From IMG/VR virus record IMGVR_UViG_3300025131_000151, positions 1-38,135 of that record: a stretch of 38,135 nt of DNA; one strand, 5' to 3'. Made by a program: the position numbers and the translations under genes. Shown here in pieces: positions 14,750-23,643 of this stretch (the stretch's first letter is position 1; each line of letters opens with the position of its first letter). Below the pieces are notes generated by a model. It had not been told where the DNA came from. It did not search any database and was given only the letters and a program-made list of their open reading frames with translations. The stretch comes from a virus.

Positions 14750-15915
14750 AGTATTTTTTTCATACTCCCGAAGTCTTTACCTAGACTCAGGTTAACCTTG
14801 AGTTCGCCGAACGATGTTTTAGAAAACTCGTCCTTTAGTGCTTCGACCATATCTTTATCTTCTAAAGAAAGATCCAAGACAATACTATCATGGATACAAA
14901 AGCTTACAAAAGATTTTTTGTGGGCTAAGGCTTGGTCAACTTTCATAGCAGAAGCCAATAGCATATCGCTAGAAGTGCTTTGAATTAGATAGTTTACTGC
15001 TTTGTCCCTTGACACCTCTATCGTTCGGCCAAAGGGGGTGTGCACCTTGTCATCAAAGTAGTATTGCTCATATAGCTTGTCACGATCCAAGTGCTGATTT
15101 AGTTTTTTATTACGAGAATTAGGGTTGTAGAGCCAAGCAAATACCTTTTTCTTGACTTCTTCTCTGTTAAACTTATCTTCAAACACATTCTTGCCTAACC
15201 ACGCATGCATGTCCTCTTCTGGCTGTTTTTCCCCCAAAAGACCCAGAAGGACGCGTAATTCGGCAGCATTAAAATCGAGTTCCATAAAGACATCGTTTTG
15301 TGGCTTAATACAACCCCTTAATCCTTTATTAAGTGTTAGGATCGGAAAACTATTTTTGTTCGTGGTTAGACGACCTGTCACAGTGCCCCATGGGTTATAA
15401 GAAATTTTATCGCTGCAATCTTTTAATCTAGCGGCGCCGTCTTTTGGAGCATAATCAGATAACTTAAGGTCTAGATTAAGTGGCCTTTCCTCTATTCTCT
15501 TCAAAAAGAAAAGCAGGTTCTTAACAAACTCATAGTTTTTTGGTTTTTGGTAATTCTCAAAAACAAAACGAGTGATATCGTTTTTTGCCTCATAAAAGTC
15601 CAATAAAAACTTTTCAGGCACTAAGTCGTAAAAACATACATCTTGCAAATTTATTTTTGCGTTATAGAAGGTGCGCAAATATGTTTTGGCTTTTTCGTTA
15701 ACTACGCTGAAACGTTGTTTAATGTGATCTGGGCAAACTTCTGACAGGCTTTTTCCGTCGCACCATATCTGCGCATATTCTATATTCTTATCTAACAGCT
15801 GTGAAGACGGAGCCCACGTGTGAGAAAGATTGTCGTTTTTGTAGTCGCTGTATAGCTGACCCTCACAAAATATTTTATAGCATTCTTGCTTGTTGTCTAA
15901 AAACTGAAATAACAA
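14746..15915 (-). CDS. Short family A DNA polymerase (polymerase domain only)
   Basis: Pol I-type polymerase of only 389 aa. It has GTVTGRLT (177-184), motif A ELDFNAAELRVL with catalytic D214, and motif B R251-K255-F259-Y263 in exact Pol I spacing. HTPFGR (292-297) and motif C IHDSI (341-345), with catalytic D343 followed by Ser instead of Glu, complete the set. No 3'-5' proofreading or 5'-nuclease domain is present; the first 150 residues are unassigned. The start is TTG at 15915, 7 nt after the upstream stop; I see no better start in frame. With DnaE at 1-2706, the phage carries two polymerase families. A primer-synthesis, gap-filling or repair role is possible. Confidence 0.88.
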   Translation of the reverse strand: MLFQFLDNKQECYKIFCEGQLYSDYKNDNLSHTWAPSSQLLDKNIEYAQIWCDGKSLSEVCPDHIKQRFSVVNEKAKTYLRTFYNAKINLQDVCFYDLVPEKFLLDFYEAKNDITRFVFENYQKPKNYEFVKNLLFFLKRIEERPLNLDLKLSDYAPKDGAARLKDCSDKISYNPWGTVTGRLTTNKNSFPILTLNKGLRGCIKPQNDVFMELDFNAAELRVLLGLLGEKQPEEDMHAWLGKNVFEDKFNREEVKKKVFAWLYNPNSRNKKLNQHLDRDKLYEQYYFDDKVHTPFGRTIEVSRDKAVNYLIQSTSSDMLLASAMKVDQALAHKKSFVSFCIHDSIVLDLSLEDKDMVEALKDEFSKTSFGELKVNLSLGKDFGSMKKIL

Positions 15916-15922
15916 TCTTTTC

Positions 15923-17242
15923 TCATTTAGTGTTTCCGGTACCGGTTATAGCATAGTTTACCGAAGAAGGTTCTAACACGATTTTCATCGCTTCGACTTT
16001 TCTTTGCTCGTATTCTTTCTCGGTTATCCCATGCCAATAGGCACCTTTACTAAGAAAGTTAGTAACCTCGTGACCCTTTGTCAAGTCATTTATGTGTTTT
16101 AGCGCTGTATCAATATCAAAAAGTCTGTACCGGGACACGACTTTTTTAGCATGCGAATCAAAAAAAGCTATATCTTGATTTTCTCCTGTCTCGGCTAAGC
16201 GGAGCTTAAGCAGAAGCTTGAGCCAGTACTCGTCTTCTTCTTTTGTTTCTAATATCATTGGCGGTGGCTCCCTGTCTTTTCTTTCGCTGGTCAGCTTAAC
16301 TGCGTTGCAACGACCGGTGCTATCCGTAATATATTTTAATGACTCATACGTGTTAAACTGTAGATAAAAAGATTGATAAAGGGAGTAAAATTTATTTTTT
16401 AAATTTGAATATTCGTCTAAATAAGCTTTGCGATAATATGTTTCAAAAATGTTTTCATAGCTGACCGCGGACCGGTCCATATAAAGTTGCCCTCCCGTTA
16501 GGCGCCCTTCGTCTTTTTTGTCTTTCAGCCCGGAGGCTAGGTTGAACACCAGTCTCCATGGGGCGTTTTTGTCTACCATAAAACCAAATTTCTTTACCTC
16601 ATTAACAAAAAAAGCAAAACTTTGATCATTTACATAATCTAGAATCCTAGCATTGTTTTGTAAACCATGGCTTTCCTCAGCTACTTCAATCATTAATCCA
16701 GACACAAAAGGAGAACAGTGCAGAGAGGTTATAAAACCAGTCTTCGTTATGGGAAAATATTCTGTTGTCCGGAGTGCAAACTTTAAAAACTCTTTTACGA
16801 ACCCCTTGTAGTTTTTAATTTTCTCGCCTCTTCTATCAACTGATAAATATGAGTCAACAAATGTTGTATATAGCTTATTTAAATACTGGTTGTACCTGTA
16901 CTCTAGATCACCATTTGACCAAGATTTAAATGCTCTAAGGTTTGTAGGGTATAGTCCATCTTTTGAGATAAAGCCACTGTTGGCTGCAGATCTTATGTTT
17001 TTTCTCAGATCTGAAAAAGCGTTGCAGACAAAGTCGACGGCGAGTTGTGTTTCCGCTGATCCTCCATGAAGCGCTTTGAGGTTGCTATCGTCTAAATAAA
17101 CCGCATCGCCGTCCTTATCTATCCTGCCGTATAGAAGATGCTTCTTGTGTAAATCAAATGTTTTCACTCCAGGAAATTGCGGGAACATATCATTTAAGTT
17201 TTGTTTTGAGTTAAAAGCTGATTCAACAATGTTTTGTGCCAT
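15923..17242 (-). CDS. Hypothetical protein, probably virion-associated
   Basis: A 439-residue soluble protein with many aromatic residues and no motif that I can assign. It has no signal peptide or membrane segment. Its start (ATG 17242) touches the stop of the 947-residue structural gene, and it ends 8 nt before the family A polymerase start, so it bridges tail and replication clusters. Its C-terminus (SSVNYAITGTGNTK) resembles termini of some tail proteins, but this is weak. Co-transcription with baseplate genes is the only argument for a virion role. Confidence 0.7.
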   Translation of the reverse strand: MAQNIVESAFNSKQNLNDMFPQFPGVKTFDLHKKHLLYGRIDKDGDAVYLDDSNLKALHGGSAETQLAVDFVCNAFSDLRKNIRSAANSGFISKDGLYPTNLRAFKSWSNGDLEYRYNQYLNKLYTTFVDSYLSVDRRGEKIKNYKGFVKEFLKFALRTTEYFPITKTGFITSLHCSPFVSGLMIEVAEESHGLQNNARILDYVNDQSFAFFVNEVKKFGFMVDKNAPWRLVFNLASGLKDKKDEGRLTGGQLYMDRSAVSYENIFETYYRKAYLDEYSNLKNKFYSLYQSFYLQFNTYESLKYITDSTGRCNAVKLTSERKDREPPPMILETKEEDEYWLKLLLKLRLAETGENQDIAFFDSHAKKVVSRYRLFDIDTALKHINDLTKGHEVTNFLSKGAYWHGITEKEYEQRKVEAMKIVLEPSSVNYAITGTGNTK

Positions 17243-17243
17243 T

Positions 17244-20087
17244 TTATCTTACTCCAAATATTCCGAGTTGTGTACCGTTGATGGTTGTTTCGTAATCCTC
17301 TGATGTTACAGTGGTAGTGACCGTGTTTACACTATGATAGCCTCCTAAAAACATTCTGTTTGCCAATGAACTAGGGTCCTCTAAGCGGCCTAGGCCAGTC
17401 AAAGTTGGATTAACGTAATAGAACATCCCTGGTATAAAAAGCGGATTGCCAACAAGAACTAGGTCTGTGTTGAAAGGAATTCGCAATTGCTGCAGCGAAT
17501 CATTTTTTTCAATCGCTTGATAAATAAGAATGTTTTTCAAAGGCCGGATCATGTTTTTGGTAAACTTCATTCTTTTTAACAGACCAACATCCGAACCAAT
17601 GTTGAAGTGATATATCCCGACTTTTGAATCCTCAAGCGCGTCGCCCTTTCTATCCGAAACGCCAACATTTGCTGTTGTTGTCTGTATCAAAAGATAATCA
17701 AAAGAGGTTTTTATAGAGCTTTCTTGAGATATGCCACTTAAAACTGATGAGTAATTCTCCTTAAAATAGGAGCTGTTAACATCAAGCGTCTGCCTCATGG
17801 GCAGAGCTTCTTTAAAGTTTCCTAAGCTTCTGCCGCAAGCTCGGTATTCAGTGCCGCCAGATTTAACTTGCTTGCCTGGCAAAGACAGAGACACAACGTT
17901 TATTCCTGTGTCTGGGGCCCTAAAATTTTCAGACATTTCTGCTGACAGGCTGGGTAAGACCAAGTCGCTCAACAACAAACTTATAAACTTGGCTAGTGGC
18001 ATGTTCGCTTTGCGAGGCCGTATCACCTTGTTTAGAAACCAAGATCTAAAAGAATTAAAAGAAATTGGAAACTGGGCGAGATTAATTCTTTTCACGCGGT
18101 TATCCACATCCTTGTACTCCATTGGGCCAAGTAAAATCCTAGTGTTCTTTAGCGGATATCCAAGAGCGGTATTGTTATCATCCTCTGGAAAATAAGACTC
18201 CTCGTTAAAAATTGAAAACCCTTCGTTACGTAAGCTTGAATCCGACTCTAGATTTAGTTTTGCGACGCCTGCGTTTTTGCAAGCTAGCTCGATAATATCA
18301 CCCAGGTAAACAAAATAGAATTTATAGTTTTTTTCAGAAAAGTCTCTTACGGATGCCCGGGCTGGGTCGACATGGTCACGGGCGCCGGCTGATTCTTTGG
18401 AACTAGATTCTGCCTCCAGCGCAGCCGTTATCTCTTGCGCTGCTTCGTTTCTGACTGTCGGGTTAATCGGATTAACTAAGTGACATCTATCTATTTTGAC
18501 ACCACTGTCTCCTTTGGCTACAGCGGTCGTTGTTGATTGTTCCGCGTCACTAGTTTCTATTTTCGAAACCTCAGCACCGGGCGTTTGATCCGTGTCCGCC
18601 AATACAACGCCAAGTGCTTTTTCCACTTCTTTTTCGCCGGCGTTCATACAAAACAAACGCGTGCCAGGCGCCAATGGGCTCTCGTCATTACCAACAATCA
18701 ACTGATCGACAAAGCTCTTGTACACGTCTTTTTCATAAAGACCAACTTTTCTCTTTACAAGCGCTACTATCTTTTTCATATTATCTGTGGTCCGGAAGAA
18801 AGAATACATTAAATTACCGCTGCCTTTAATTTTTATGTCTCCCTTTCCATCGATGAAGAGCCCAGTGCGTCGGTCTAGTTTTCCAGCAGTCATGAAGCCT
18901 TCTTTTAGAACAGTTGCAAACATCTTGTCTGCTTCTATCAAATGTCGTAAAAGCCTTCTTTCTTTGCACGTTTCGTCCTTGCACCCTGGGTCTGCTAAAT
19001 TATTACTTATAGCCTGCAGACTAGTCATTAGTCTAATGACATTTGAGATATTGTGTTCCGCGTTAACCTTTCTTGATATAGTTACCGCTCCGCCCTCCTG
19101 TACTCTAAAACTATTTTGAAATATGTTAACTGCATTTGAGGACAACAAAATTTCCATGCTTCCTCTATAATCCATCGTCAAGACAACTTGTCCGTTTTCT
19201 TTAATATCAAACTCATAATCTTGTAGGTTTAGAGATAATATGCTGTTTAATTTTTCTATATTTGAAATTGTATCAATCTCGGTCTCTGTCAAATTAAGTC
19301 CGCGCAATTGTTCTCTTGTCGGTTGTGTGTAGCCTAGCATTACTTTTATTTGATAATGCTTGGGGGTTGAGGTGTCGCCTCCGCCGCTGGCGGCTTGGTT
19401 GCCTAGTGGCCAAGTAACCAGATCTGCATATCTAAGGCCTCCCTTTTCTGGAGGTGGTTCTCCGGGCGGTGATGCTTGTAGATCTTTCAAACCCTTGAAT
19501 GTCAAAACTAATCTACAGGTCAGATCATTTTGAAGGGCCGCGGCTTTCTTCCCATTGTATGTAAAATCAAAACTTTTTAAGCCTACGTTTCTCCAGTTTG
19601 GTTTTGTGCTTTCATATTTTAAATATTCTTGGGCGCTAGCAGCAGTCTCCGTGCCGAAATTATCTGAAAATTTAAATTCTTTATAACAAGGCTGCTTTAA
19701 GGCGACTAGTTTTCTTCGGTCCGGAAGGCCGCTTTCATCGTCGACGACCTCTTCATGGCTAACCTTATAGATTCTTACTTTGGGGCGTAACAAACTAAGC
19801 ACGGAGGGTTTTATTCTATAAAAAGCTTCTAGATCGTCAATGCCGCGAAGTTTATTTATTATCTGGGCGCCGTTCCCCTGCATCTGCCTAAAAGTCCTGT
19901 AGTTGAATAGATCCTTGTTTGCGATAAAATAGCCCACCGCTTTGTTCAGGTTTCTGGTAAGAAGCTGTTGCTCGATATTACTATTTTTAACAGTATCGTT
20001 GGTAAGCTTCTTTTTTGCATGTAGATCTTTTTCAGCAGAGTCGACTGTCTGTCCGGTAGCGCCTGGGGTTGTAATATCTGCGGACAT
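17244..20087 (-). CDS. Large baseplate/tail structural protein, hub candidate
   Basis: A 947-residue protein in the baseplate cluster directly after the gp53-like gene, 2 nt apart. The N-terminal third has charged helices. The middle holds beta-rich segments (for example HYQIKVMLGYTQP and LQDYEFDIKENGQVVLTMDY) and a CKDETCKERR insert. The C-terminal 120 residues read as a compact beta domain (LRIPFNTDLVLVGNPLFIPGMF, split by turns, ending TTINGTQLGIFGVR), a pattern seen in myovirus hub proteins. A low-complexity Ser/Ala/Glu linker lies at about residues 500-590. I cannot name the T4 counterpart with confidence; gp27-like hub is a guess. Confidence 0.6.
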   Translation of the reverse strand: MSADITTPGATGQTVDSAEKDLHAKKKLTNDTVKNSNIEQQLLTRNLNKAVGYFIANKDLFNYRTFRQMQGNGAQIINKLRGIDDLEAFYRIKPSVLSLLRPKVRIYKVSHEEVVDDESGLPDRRKLVALKQPCYKEFKFSDNFGTETAASAQEYLKYESTKPNWRNVGLKSFDFTYNGKKAAALQNDLTCRLVLTFKGLKDLQASPPGEPPPEKGGLRYADLVTWPLGNQAASGGGDTSTPKHYQIKVMLGYTQPTREQLRGLNLTETEIDTISNIEKLNSILSLNLQDYEFDIKENGQVVLTMDYRGSMEILLSSNAVNIFQNSFRVQEGGAVTISRKVNAEHNISNVIRLMTSLQAISNNLADPGCKDETCKERRLLRHLIEADKMFATVLKEGFMTAGKLDRRTGLFIDGKGDIKIKGSGNLMYSFFRTTDNMKKIVALVKRKVGLYEKDVYKSFVDQLIVGNDESPLAPGTRLFCMNAGEKEVEKALGVVLADTDQTPGAEVSKIETSDAEQSTTTAVAKGDSGVKIDRCHLVNPINPTVRNEAAQEITAALEAESSSKESAGARDHVDPARASVRDFSEKNYKFYFVYLGDIIELACKNAGVAKLNLESDSSLRNEGFSIFNEESYFPEDDNNTALGYPLKNTRILLGPMEYKDVDNRVKRINLAQFPISFNSFRSWFLNKVIRPRKANMPLAKFISLLLSDLVLPSLSAEMSENFRAPDTGINVVSLSLPGKQVKSGGTEYRACGRSLGNFKEALPMRQTLDVNSSYFKENYSSVLSGISQESSIKTSFDYLLIQTTTANVGVSDRKGDALEDSKVGIYHFNIGSDVGLLKRMKFTKNMIRPLKNILIYQAIEKNDSLQQLRIPFNTDLVLVGNPLFIPGMFYYVNPTLTGLGRLEDPSSLANRMFLGGYHSVNTVTTTVTSEDYETTINGTQLGIFGVR

Positions 20088-20088
20088 A

Positions 20089-20424
20089 TTAGTATCCTAT
20101 GTATAACAGTACACTTTCTAGAGGTGTTGGTATATATATAACATCTCCGAGTTTTAAGTGAAATTCTGTCGGTTTTTGGTTATAAAGCGCGATCACCCAC
20201 CAAAGCTCTGGGTTGTCATAATATTCGTTAGCTAATTTAAAATACCTGTCCCCAGTGCCCCATATATGACTTATCACGTTTAGTTTTGATATGTCTTCAA
20301 CGGATGGGTGACGAAAAGTAGGAGTGTCGTACTGCTTAATTTTGTCAATTCCTCTCGTTTTTTTTAAATATCTTTTGTAAGCGTCTCTCATATTGACAAA
20401 AACTTCTTGATTCTTATATCTCAT
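20089..20424 (-). CDS. Baseplate wedge protein, gp53/LysM-like
   Basis: A 111-residue protein with the gp53 pattern: IWGTGDRYFKLANEYYDNPELWWVIA, split across residues 54-79, then N-x-x-P and a final GDVIYIPTPLE. This is the LysM-like fold found in T4 gp53, which joins wedges in the baseplate. AGGAG lies 5 nt before the ATG, and the next gene starts 2 nt after its stop, so it is co-translated with the 947-residue structural protein. Confidence 0.8.
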   Translation of the reverse strand: MRYKNQEVFVNMRDAYKRYLKKTRGIDKIKQYDTPTFRHPSVEDISKLNVISHIWGTGDRYFKLANEYYDNPELWWVIALYNQKPTEFHLKLGDVIYIPTPLESVLLYIGY

Positions 20425-20433
20425 TTTTTTCTC

Positions 20434-21372
20434 CTATTCGTCGCCGGTGACTTCAACTAGTGGAGCTGGATCTGTATCACCTAATACTAATTTACCGGCA
20501 GCTTTAGTTTGAGAGTCGTTTATGTCGCCTTCCACTGCTCCAGTAGAAGTGGGAGACGGATCCTGAAAAACTGTGGCGCCGGCGCTTGGCGTGTCTAATG
20601 TGTCTCGAACTAAACCAAAATCGTATGGGAAGCGAGGGCCGGCAAAACCGCCGCGCCATTGGCCGGTATTGTAATCCCAACCTAGAGCGTGGTCGTGTAC
20701 GACATTCAGTGTAAAGCCTACCGTCATTAATTTAGGTATCAGCAGTTTTTTACCCTCGTTTATGCTACTATCAAAACCAGCCTCCTTGATAAGCTGGCTA
20801 GCCGCGTTAGCTTGAGAAGAGCCCATGTTTTCTGGACTTATGCCAATAAACCCTTCTTTCACAGCGTGTGTGACAGCAACACTCTGGATTACTCCAAGGG
20901 CGCCCTGCCCATCTCTAGTCGATGAACAAATTAAGTTTGAGAAACGCACTCTGAACATAGGGGAAGCCGCTATAGAGGTTGCTGTTTGCGTATCTTTATA
21001 CGTTGGATAAAGCGAAGCGAGAAACCAGCTTAAATTATTAAGGTTGTCTAAAGCAGAAGTAACAGAGGAAGATGGGATATCGAACTTGACTGTAATTGAT
21101 CTTTGATTGCTTTTCCACATGTAATATGGGTCAGGTCGGCCATATGATTGTTCTGACGTTTGTTCTGATTTTATCGTGTCAGACAGATCGGTGACATACG
21201 CTATAAACTGTATGATTGGAGGATTTTTAACGTGCACTGGTATTATTTCTAATATAGTTCCCGCTTCGGCCGGTCTACTGTTGTCAAAGTTATTTTTCTT
21301 GAATTTCACGTTAGAAAAGGTGTTTTTCTCACCTCCATATGCTGCTTTTTCTACTTGAAAGAATTTGGGCAT
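20434..21372 (-). CDS. Baseplate/tail-tube initiator-like structural protein
   Basis: A 312-residue protein between the tape measure and the gp53-like gene. The central region (FIAYVTDLSDTIK, RSITVKFDIP, then a helix with LSWFLASLYPTY, then MFRVRFSNLI) is a beta-sandwich pattern seen in tail-tube-related proteins. Myovirus gene order puts tube initiator or hub-to-tube adaptors here (T4 gp48/gp54 roles). The C-terminal 60 residues are Gly/Ala/Asp-rich and probably flexible. The start overlaps the tape-measure stop region (GAGGAGG upstream). Confidence 0.6.
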   Translation of the reverse strand: MPKFFQVEKAAYGGEKNTFSNVKFKKNNFDNSRPAEAGTILEIIPVHVKNPPIIQFIAYVTDLSDTIKSEQTSEQSYGRPDPYYMWKSNQRSITVKFDIPSSSVTSALDNLNNLSWFLASLYPTYKDTQTATSIAASPMFRVRFSNLICSSTRDGQGALGVIQSVAVTHAVKEGFIGISPENMGSSQANAASQLIKEAGFDSSINEGKKLLIPKLMTVGFTLNVVHDHALGWDYNTGQWRGGFAGPRFPYDFGLVRDTLDTPSAGATVFQDPSPTSTGAVEGDINDSQTKAAGKLVLGDTDPAPLVEVTGDE

Positions 21373-21374
21373 CC

Positions 21375-23420
21375 TTATTGCCTCCTCACCGCGCTAGCCG
21401 GTATCTTCATTGTTTGTCGAGCAATTTCTCGGGAATCTAACTTAACCGGCAAGGTTATGTTTATGCCTTCGCCTCCGCCCTTTAGAGCTTCAGCTAAGTT
21501 TTCAGTCGATTGTGCCTGCGCGCGCGCTGCATCATCTCGCGCGGTGGTTGTTGGAGCGTTAGTAGTAGTAAGAGTGGGTGCGCCAAAAGCAACTCCAGCG
21601 GCGCCTCCGGCGGCTGCCCCAAGGGCGGCGCCAACACCAGCGACGACCACGGGGCCGACAACAGGAACGGCTGCAGCTGCAGATATAAACTCAGGCAGGG
21701 CGCCCATGAATCCCCCAATTGCGCCGGCACCAAAATTTAATGTCTCTATCGCCCCAGCCATGCCTAAATATGCGGTGGTGGATTCTTTTGTCAATTCTAA
21801 AGGCTTAGTAAACATTTGCTCTATTATCTCGGAATATGCGGTGGCGCCTGGCCTAATTGATTCAGCCAACTTAGACGCAGATAAACCAAGATCAGAAAAA
21901 GACTTGACTTGCAATTGCGCCGCGGTCATGCCTCTTTCAATTACAGCTGTAGTTTCATCAATTCCTTTAGGAATTTGATTTAAAGCCCGGGCTTGAGTAT
22001 CGATGTCGCCCACATTTAAGATCTGCCTTCTTATATCCGCGCCGGTCATCCCATTTATGGACTCGGCAATTGCATCAATTTGATACTGTACGGACGGGTC
22101 AGAAAGATCTAAGTTAAGCTCTCTGAATTTGCCAATCAGGTAATCCAGCTTTTCACCAGGTTCGGCGGTCATGACTGCGGTGGTGGACATCACCACACCT
22201 GAGCGCGCGAAGACCGAATTAAACGTTTGCGCAGCTTTAGTAGCTTCGTCGAACCCGGCTAATCCGATCATAGCCGTCCTTAATTTTCCCACGCCTACAC
22301 CTGTGGCGGACGCATTGGCTTGCAGTTTGGCGAATGAATCAGCCGCGCGGTCTCCGTAGCGCGATAGCTCGGGCGCTTCGGACACAAAATTGCTTACGAC
22401 TTTCGACAAGGTCATTCCTGTGCTGTCTGCAACCGATTGCAAAGACCTCATCTGATCAACGGCTTCGTCATTGGACATCCCTATAACATTTGTGGCTATA
22501 TCGAACGCTTGCGCATAACTTGCGTTGGCAACACCCAGTTTCTCGAACGCCATGGCCTGATTGGTTACATAAGAAGTGGTAGCTACGTCTGATTGGTTTA
22601 TAGCCATACGATATTTTGCGGTGTTTTCTATAAGGGCAGTCGTGGCATTGCCGGCATCGGCTGCTGTGCCCCCGAACCTTCTGAACATCTCCGCAGACCT
22701 TTCACCTTCTACTCCCATTCTTTGCATCCCGCTTGGATCAAGAGCAAAAGTTAGGCTGTCCCGCATTTCTTGGCCAGCTTTACCGGTCACACCAACCATA
22801 CCTGTCGCTGCCGTCTCCATGTCTGATGGTAATTTTTTAAATTCCTGCTTAAATTGATTGACACCCTTGCCCATGTTTAGGTACATGTTTGCGAACATTA
22901 AGGTAGCTAGCTCGGGGCCCATTCTAAGAGCCTCCGAAGCGCCGGCTCCTAGACCAGTCATAGTACCTTGAAAGGCTTGGCCGGCCTTCTGCTGAAGGTC
23001 TGAAAAGTTAGCAATTGATTGTTCTCTTGTCCTGGCGGAGATTTCTTCTAGCGACTTTGCTTTATCTAGCTGCGCAGCGTACTGATCTGCGTACTGTTGT
23101 CTTAGGACAGCTGTTTTATCAAGGGCGGCTTGCACCTCGTCTTCCTTCTCTAGCCGAAATTTATAAGACTCTTGATGATGACTAAAAATCTCTTGTTTCC
23201 GTCGTATCTCCTCTGTTGTGGCGCCGGCTGTTGTCTTCACTATAGCTAGTTCATCTCGCGCAGCTTGCAATTTTTGTTCTGACGTTGCCAAAACTTGTCT
23301 CAGGGTTGCGTGATATCTAACCAGCTCTGCTTGCTGGGATTTCTGCAGCTCTTCGCCTGCAGCAACCTTTGCATTTAGCTCTTCTAGTTTCGCTAATCGT
23401 TCTTCTAGGGTTTTCGCCAT
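21375..23420 (-). CDS. Tail tape measure protein
   Basis: A 681-residue protein that sets tail length and is threaded through the tube. Residues 1-130 form a charged coiled coil (LEERLAKLEELNAKV and similar). The centre is Ala/Thr/Met-rich with phage tape-measure texture. A long hydrophobic glycine/alanine segment (about 560-613, for example VVGPVVVAGVGAALG) could insert in the host membrane during ejection. The position after the tube and gp26-like chaperone supports the call. GAGG lies 9 nt before the ATG, in a gap that also carries an exact TATAAATA on the plus strand. Confidence 0.85.
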   Translation of the reverse strand: MAKTLEERLAKLEELNAKVAAGEELQKSQQAELVRYHATLRQVLATSEQKLQAARDELAIVKTTAGATTEEIRRKQEIFSHHQESYKFRLEKEDEVQAALDKTAVLRQQYADQYAAQLDKAKSLEEISARTREQSIANFSDLQQKAGQAFQGTMTGLGAGASEALRMGPELATLMFANMYLNMGKGVNQFKQEFKKLPSDMETAATGMVGVTGKAGQEMRDSLTFALDPSGMQRMGVEGERSAEMFRRFGGTAADAGNATTALIENTAKYRMAINQSDVATTSYVTNQAMAFEKLGVANASYAQAFDIATNVIGMSNDEAVDQMRSLQSVADSTGMTLSKVVSNFVSEAPELSRYGDRAADSFAKLQANASATGVGVGKLRTAMIGLAGFDEATKAAQTFNSVFARSGVVMSTTAVMTAEPGEKLDYLIGKFRELNLDLSDPSVQYQIDAIAESINGMTGADIRRQILNVGDIDTQARALNQIPKGIDETTAVIERGMTAAQLQVKSFSDLGLSASKLAESIRPGATAYSEIIEQMFTKPLELTKESTTAYLGMAGAIETLNFGAGAIGGFMGALPEFISAAAAVPVVGPVVVAGVGAALGAAAGGAAGVAFGAPTLTTTNAPTTTARDDAARAQAQSTENLAEALKGGGEGINITLPVKLDSREIARQTMKIPASAVRRQ

Positions 23421-23439
23421 CCGGTTTTACCTCATTATA

Positions 23440-23449
23440 TATAAATAGT
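23440..23449. promoter_or_regulatory. Late-region motif copy (ahead of tape measure)
   Basis: The minus strand reads ACTATTTATA, the plus strand TATAAATAGT with an exact T4-type TATAAATA. It lies about 20 bp upstream of the tape-measure ATG. Confidence 0.4.
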
Positions 23450-23477
23450 AACAAAGCGTAAAATAAAAAATGCGGAG

Positions 23478-23639
23478 TTACTTATAGGCGTCTTCGATGG
23501 CGTCCGCTTCTTTTTTTAATTGTTCTAGAAGTTTGTGAACATACCACTTTCTCAGACCAACCGGCAAGTTGTAAGCCTCGATAAAGCTCCAGCCTCCATG
23601 GTACTGCAGGAAAAAGAATTGCTCATAGACATTTTCCAT
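23478..23639 (-). CDS. Small tail-assembly chaperone-like ORF, start or frameshift product
   Basis: A 53-residue ORF starting ATG at 23639 and ending TAA at 23478. The product begins MENVYEQFFFLQYHGGW and carries EAYNLPVGLRKW and a charged C-terminal helix. It starts 4 nt after the TGA of the gp26-like gene, with only a weak ribosome site, so it is either translated by coupled reinitiation or reached by frameshift. Its frame is open upstream through TAT, GAA, AGT, AGC, CTA and GGC into the seven-T tract. The position before the tape measure is where tail-assembly chaperone extensions sit in many phages. The T4 counterpart by order would be gp51, but similarity is not established. Confidence 0.75.
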   Translation of the reverse strand: MENVYEQFFFLQYHGGWSFIEAYNLPVGLRKWYVHKLLEQLKKEADAIEDAYK

Positions 23640-23643
23640 ATAT

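Noticed and set aside
17521-17545. Another TTCTTAT-type motif (promoter family) inside the 947-residue gene
   Set aside because: It lacks a -35 at 16 bp and lies deep within a coding region; probably chance.
21355-21978. Plus-strand 207-residue frame in the tape-measure region
   Set aside because: Alanine/proline/threonine-rich composition is the mirror of the GC-rich Ala/Gly coding of the tape measure; no independent start signal.
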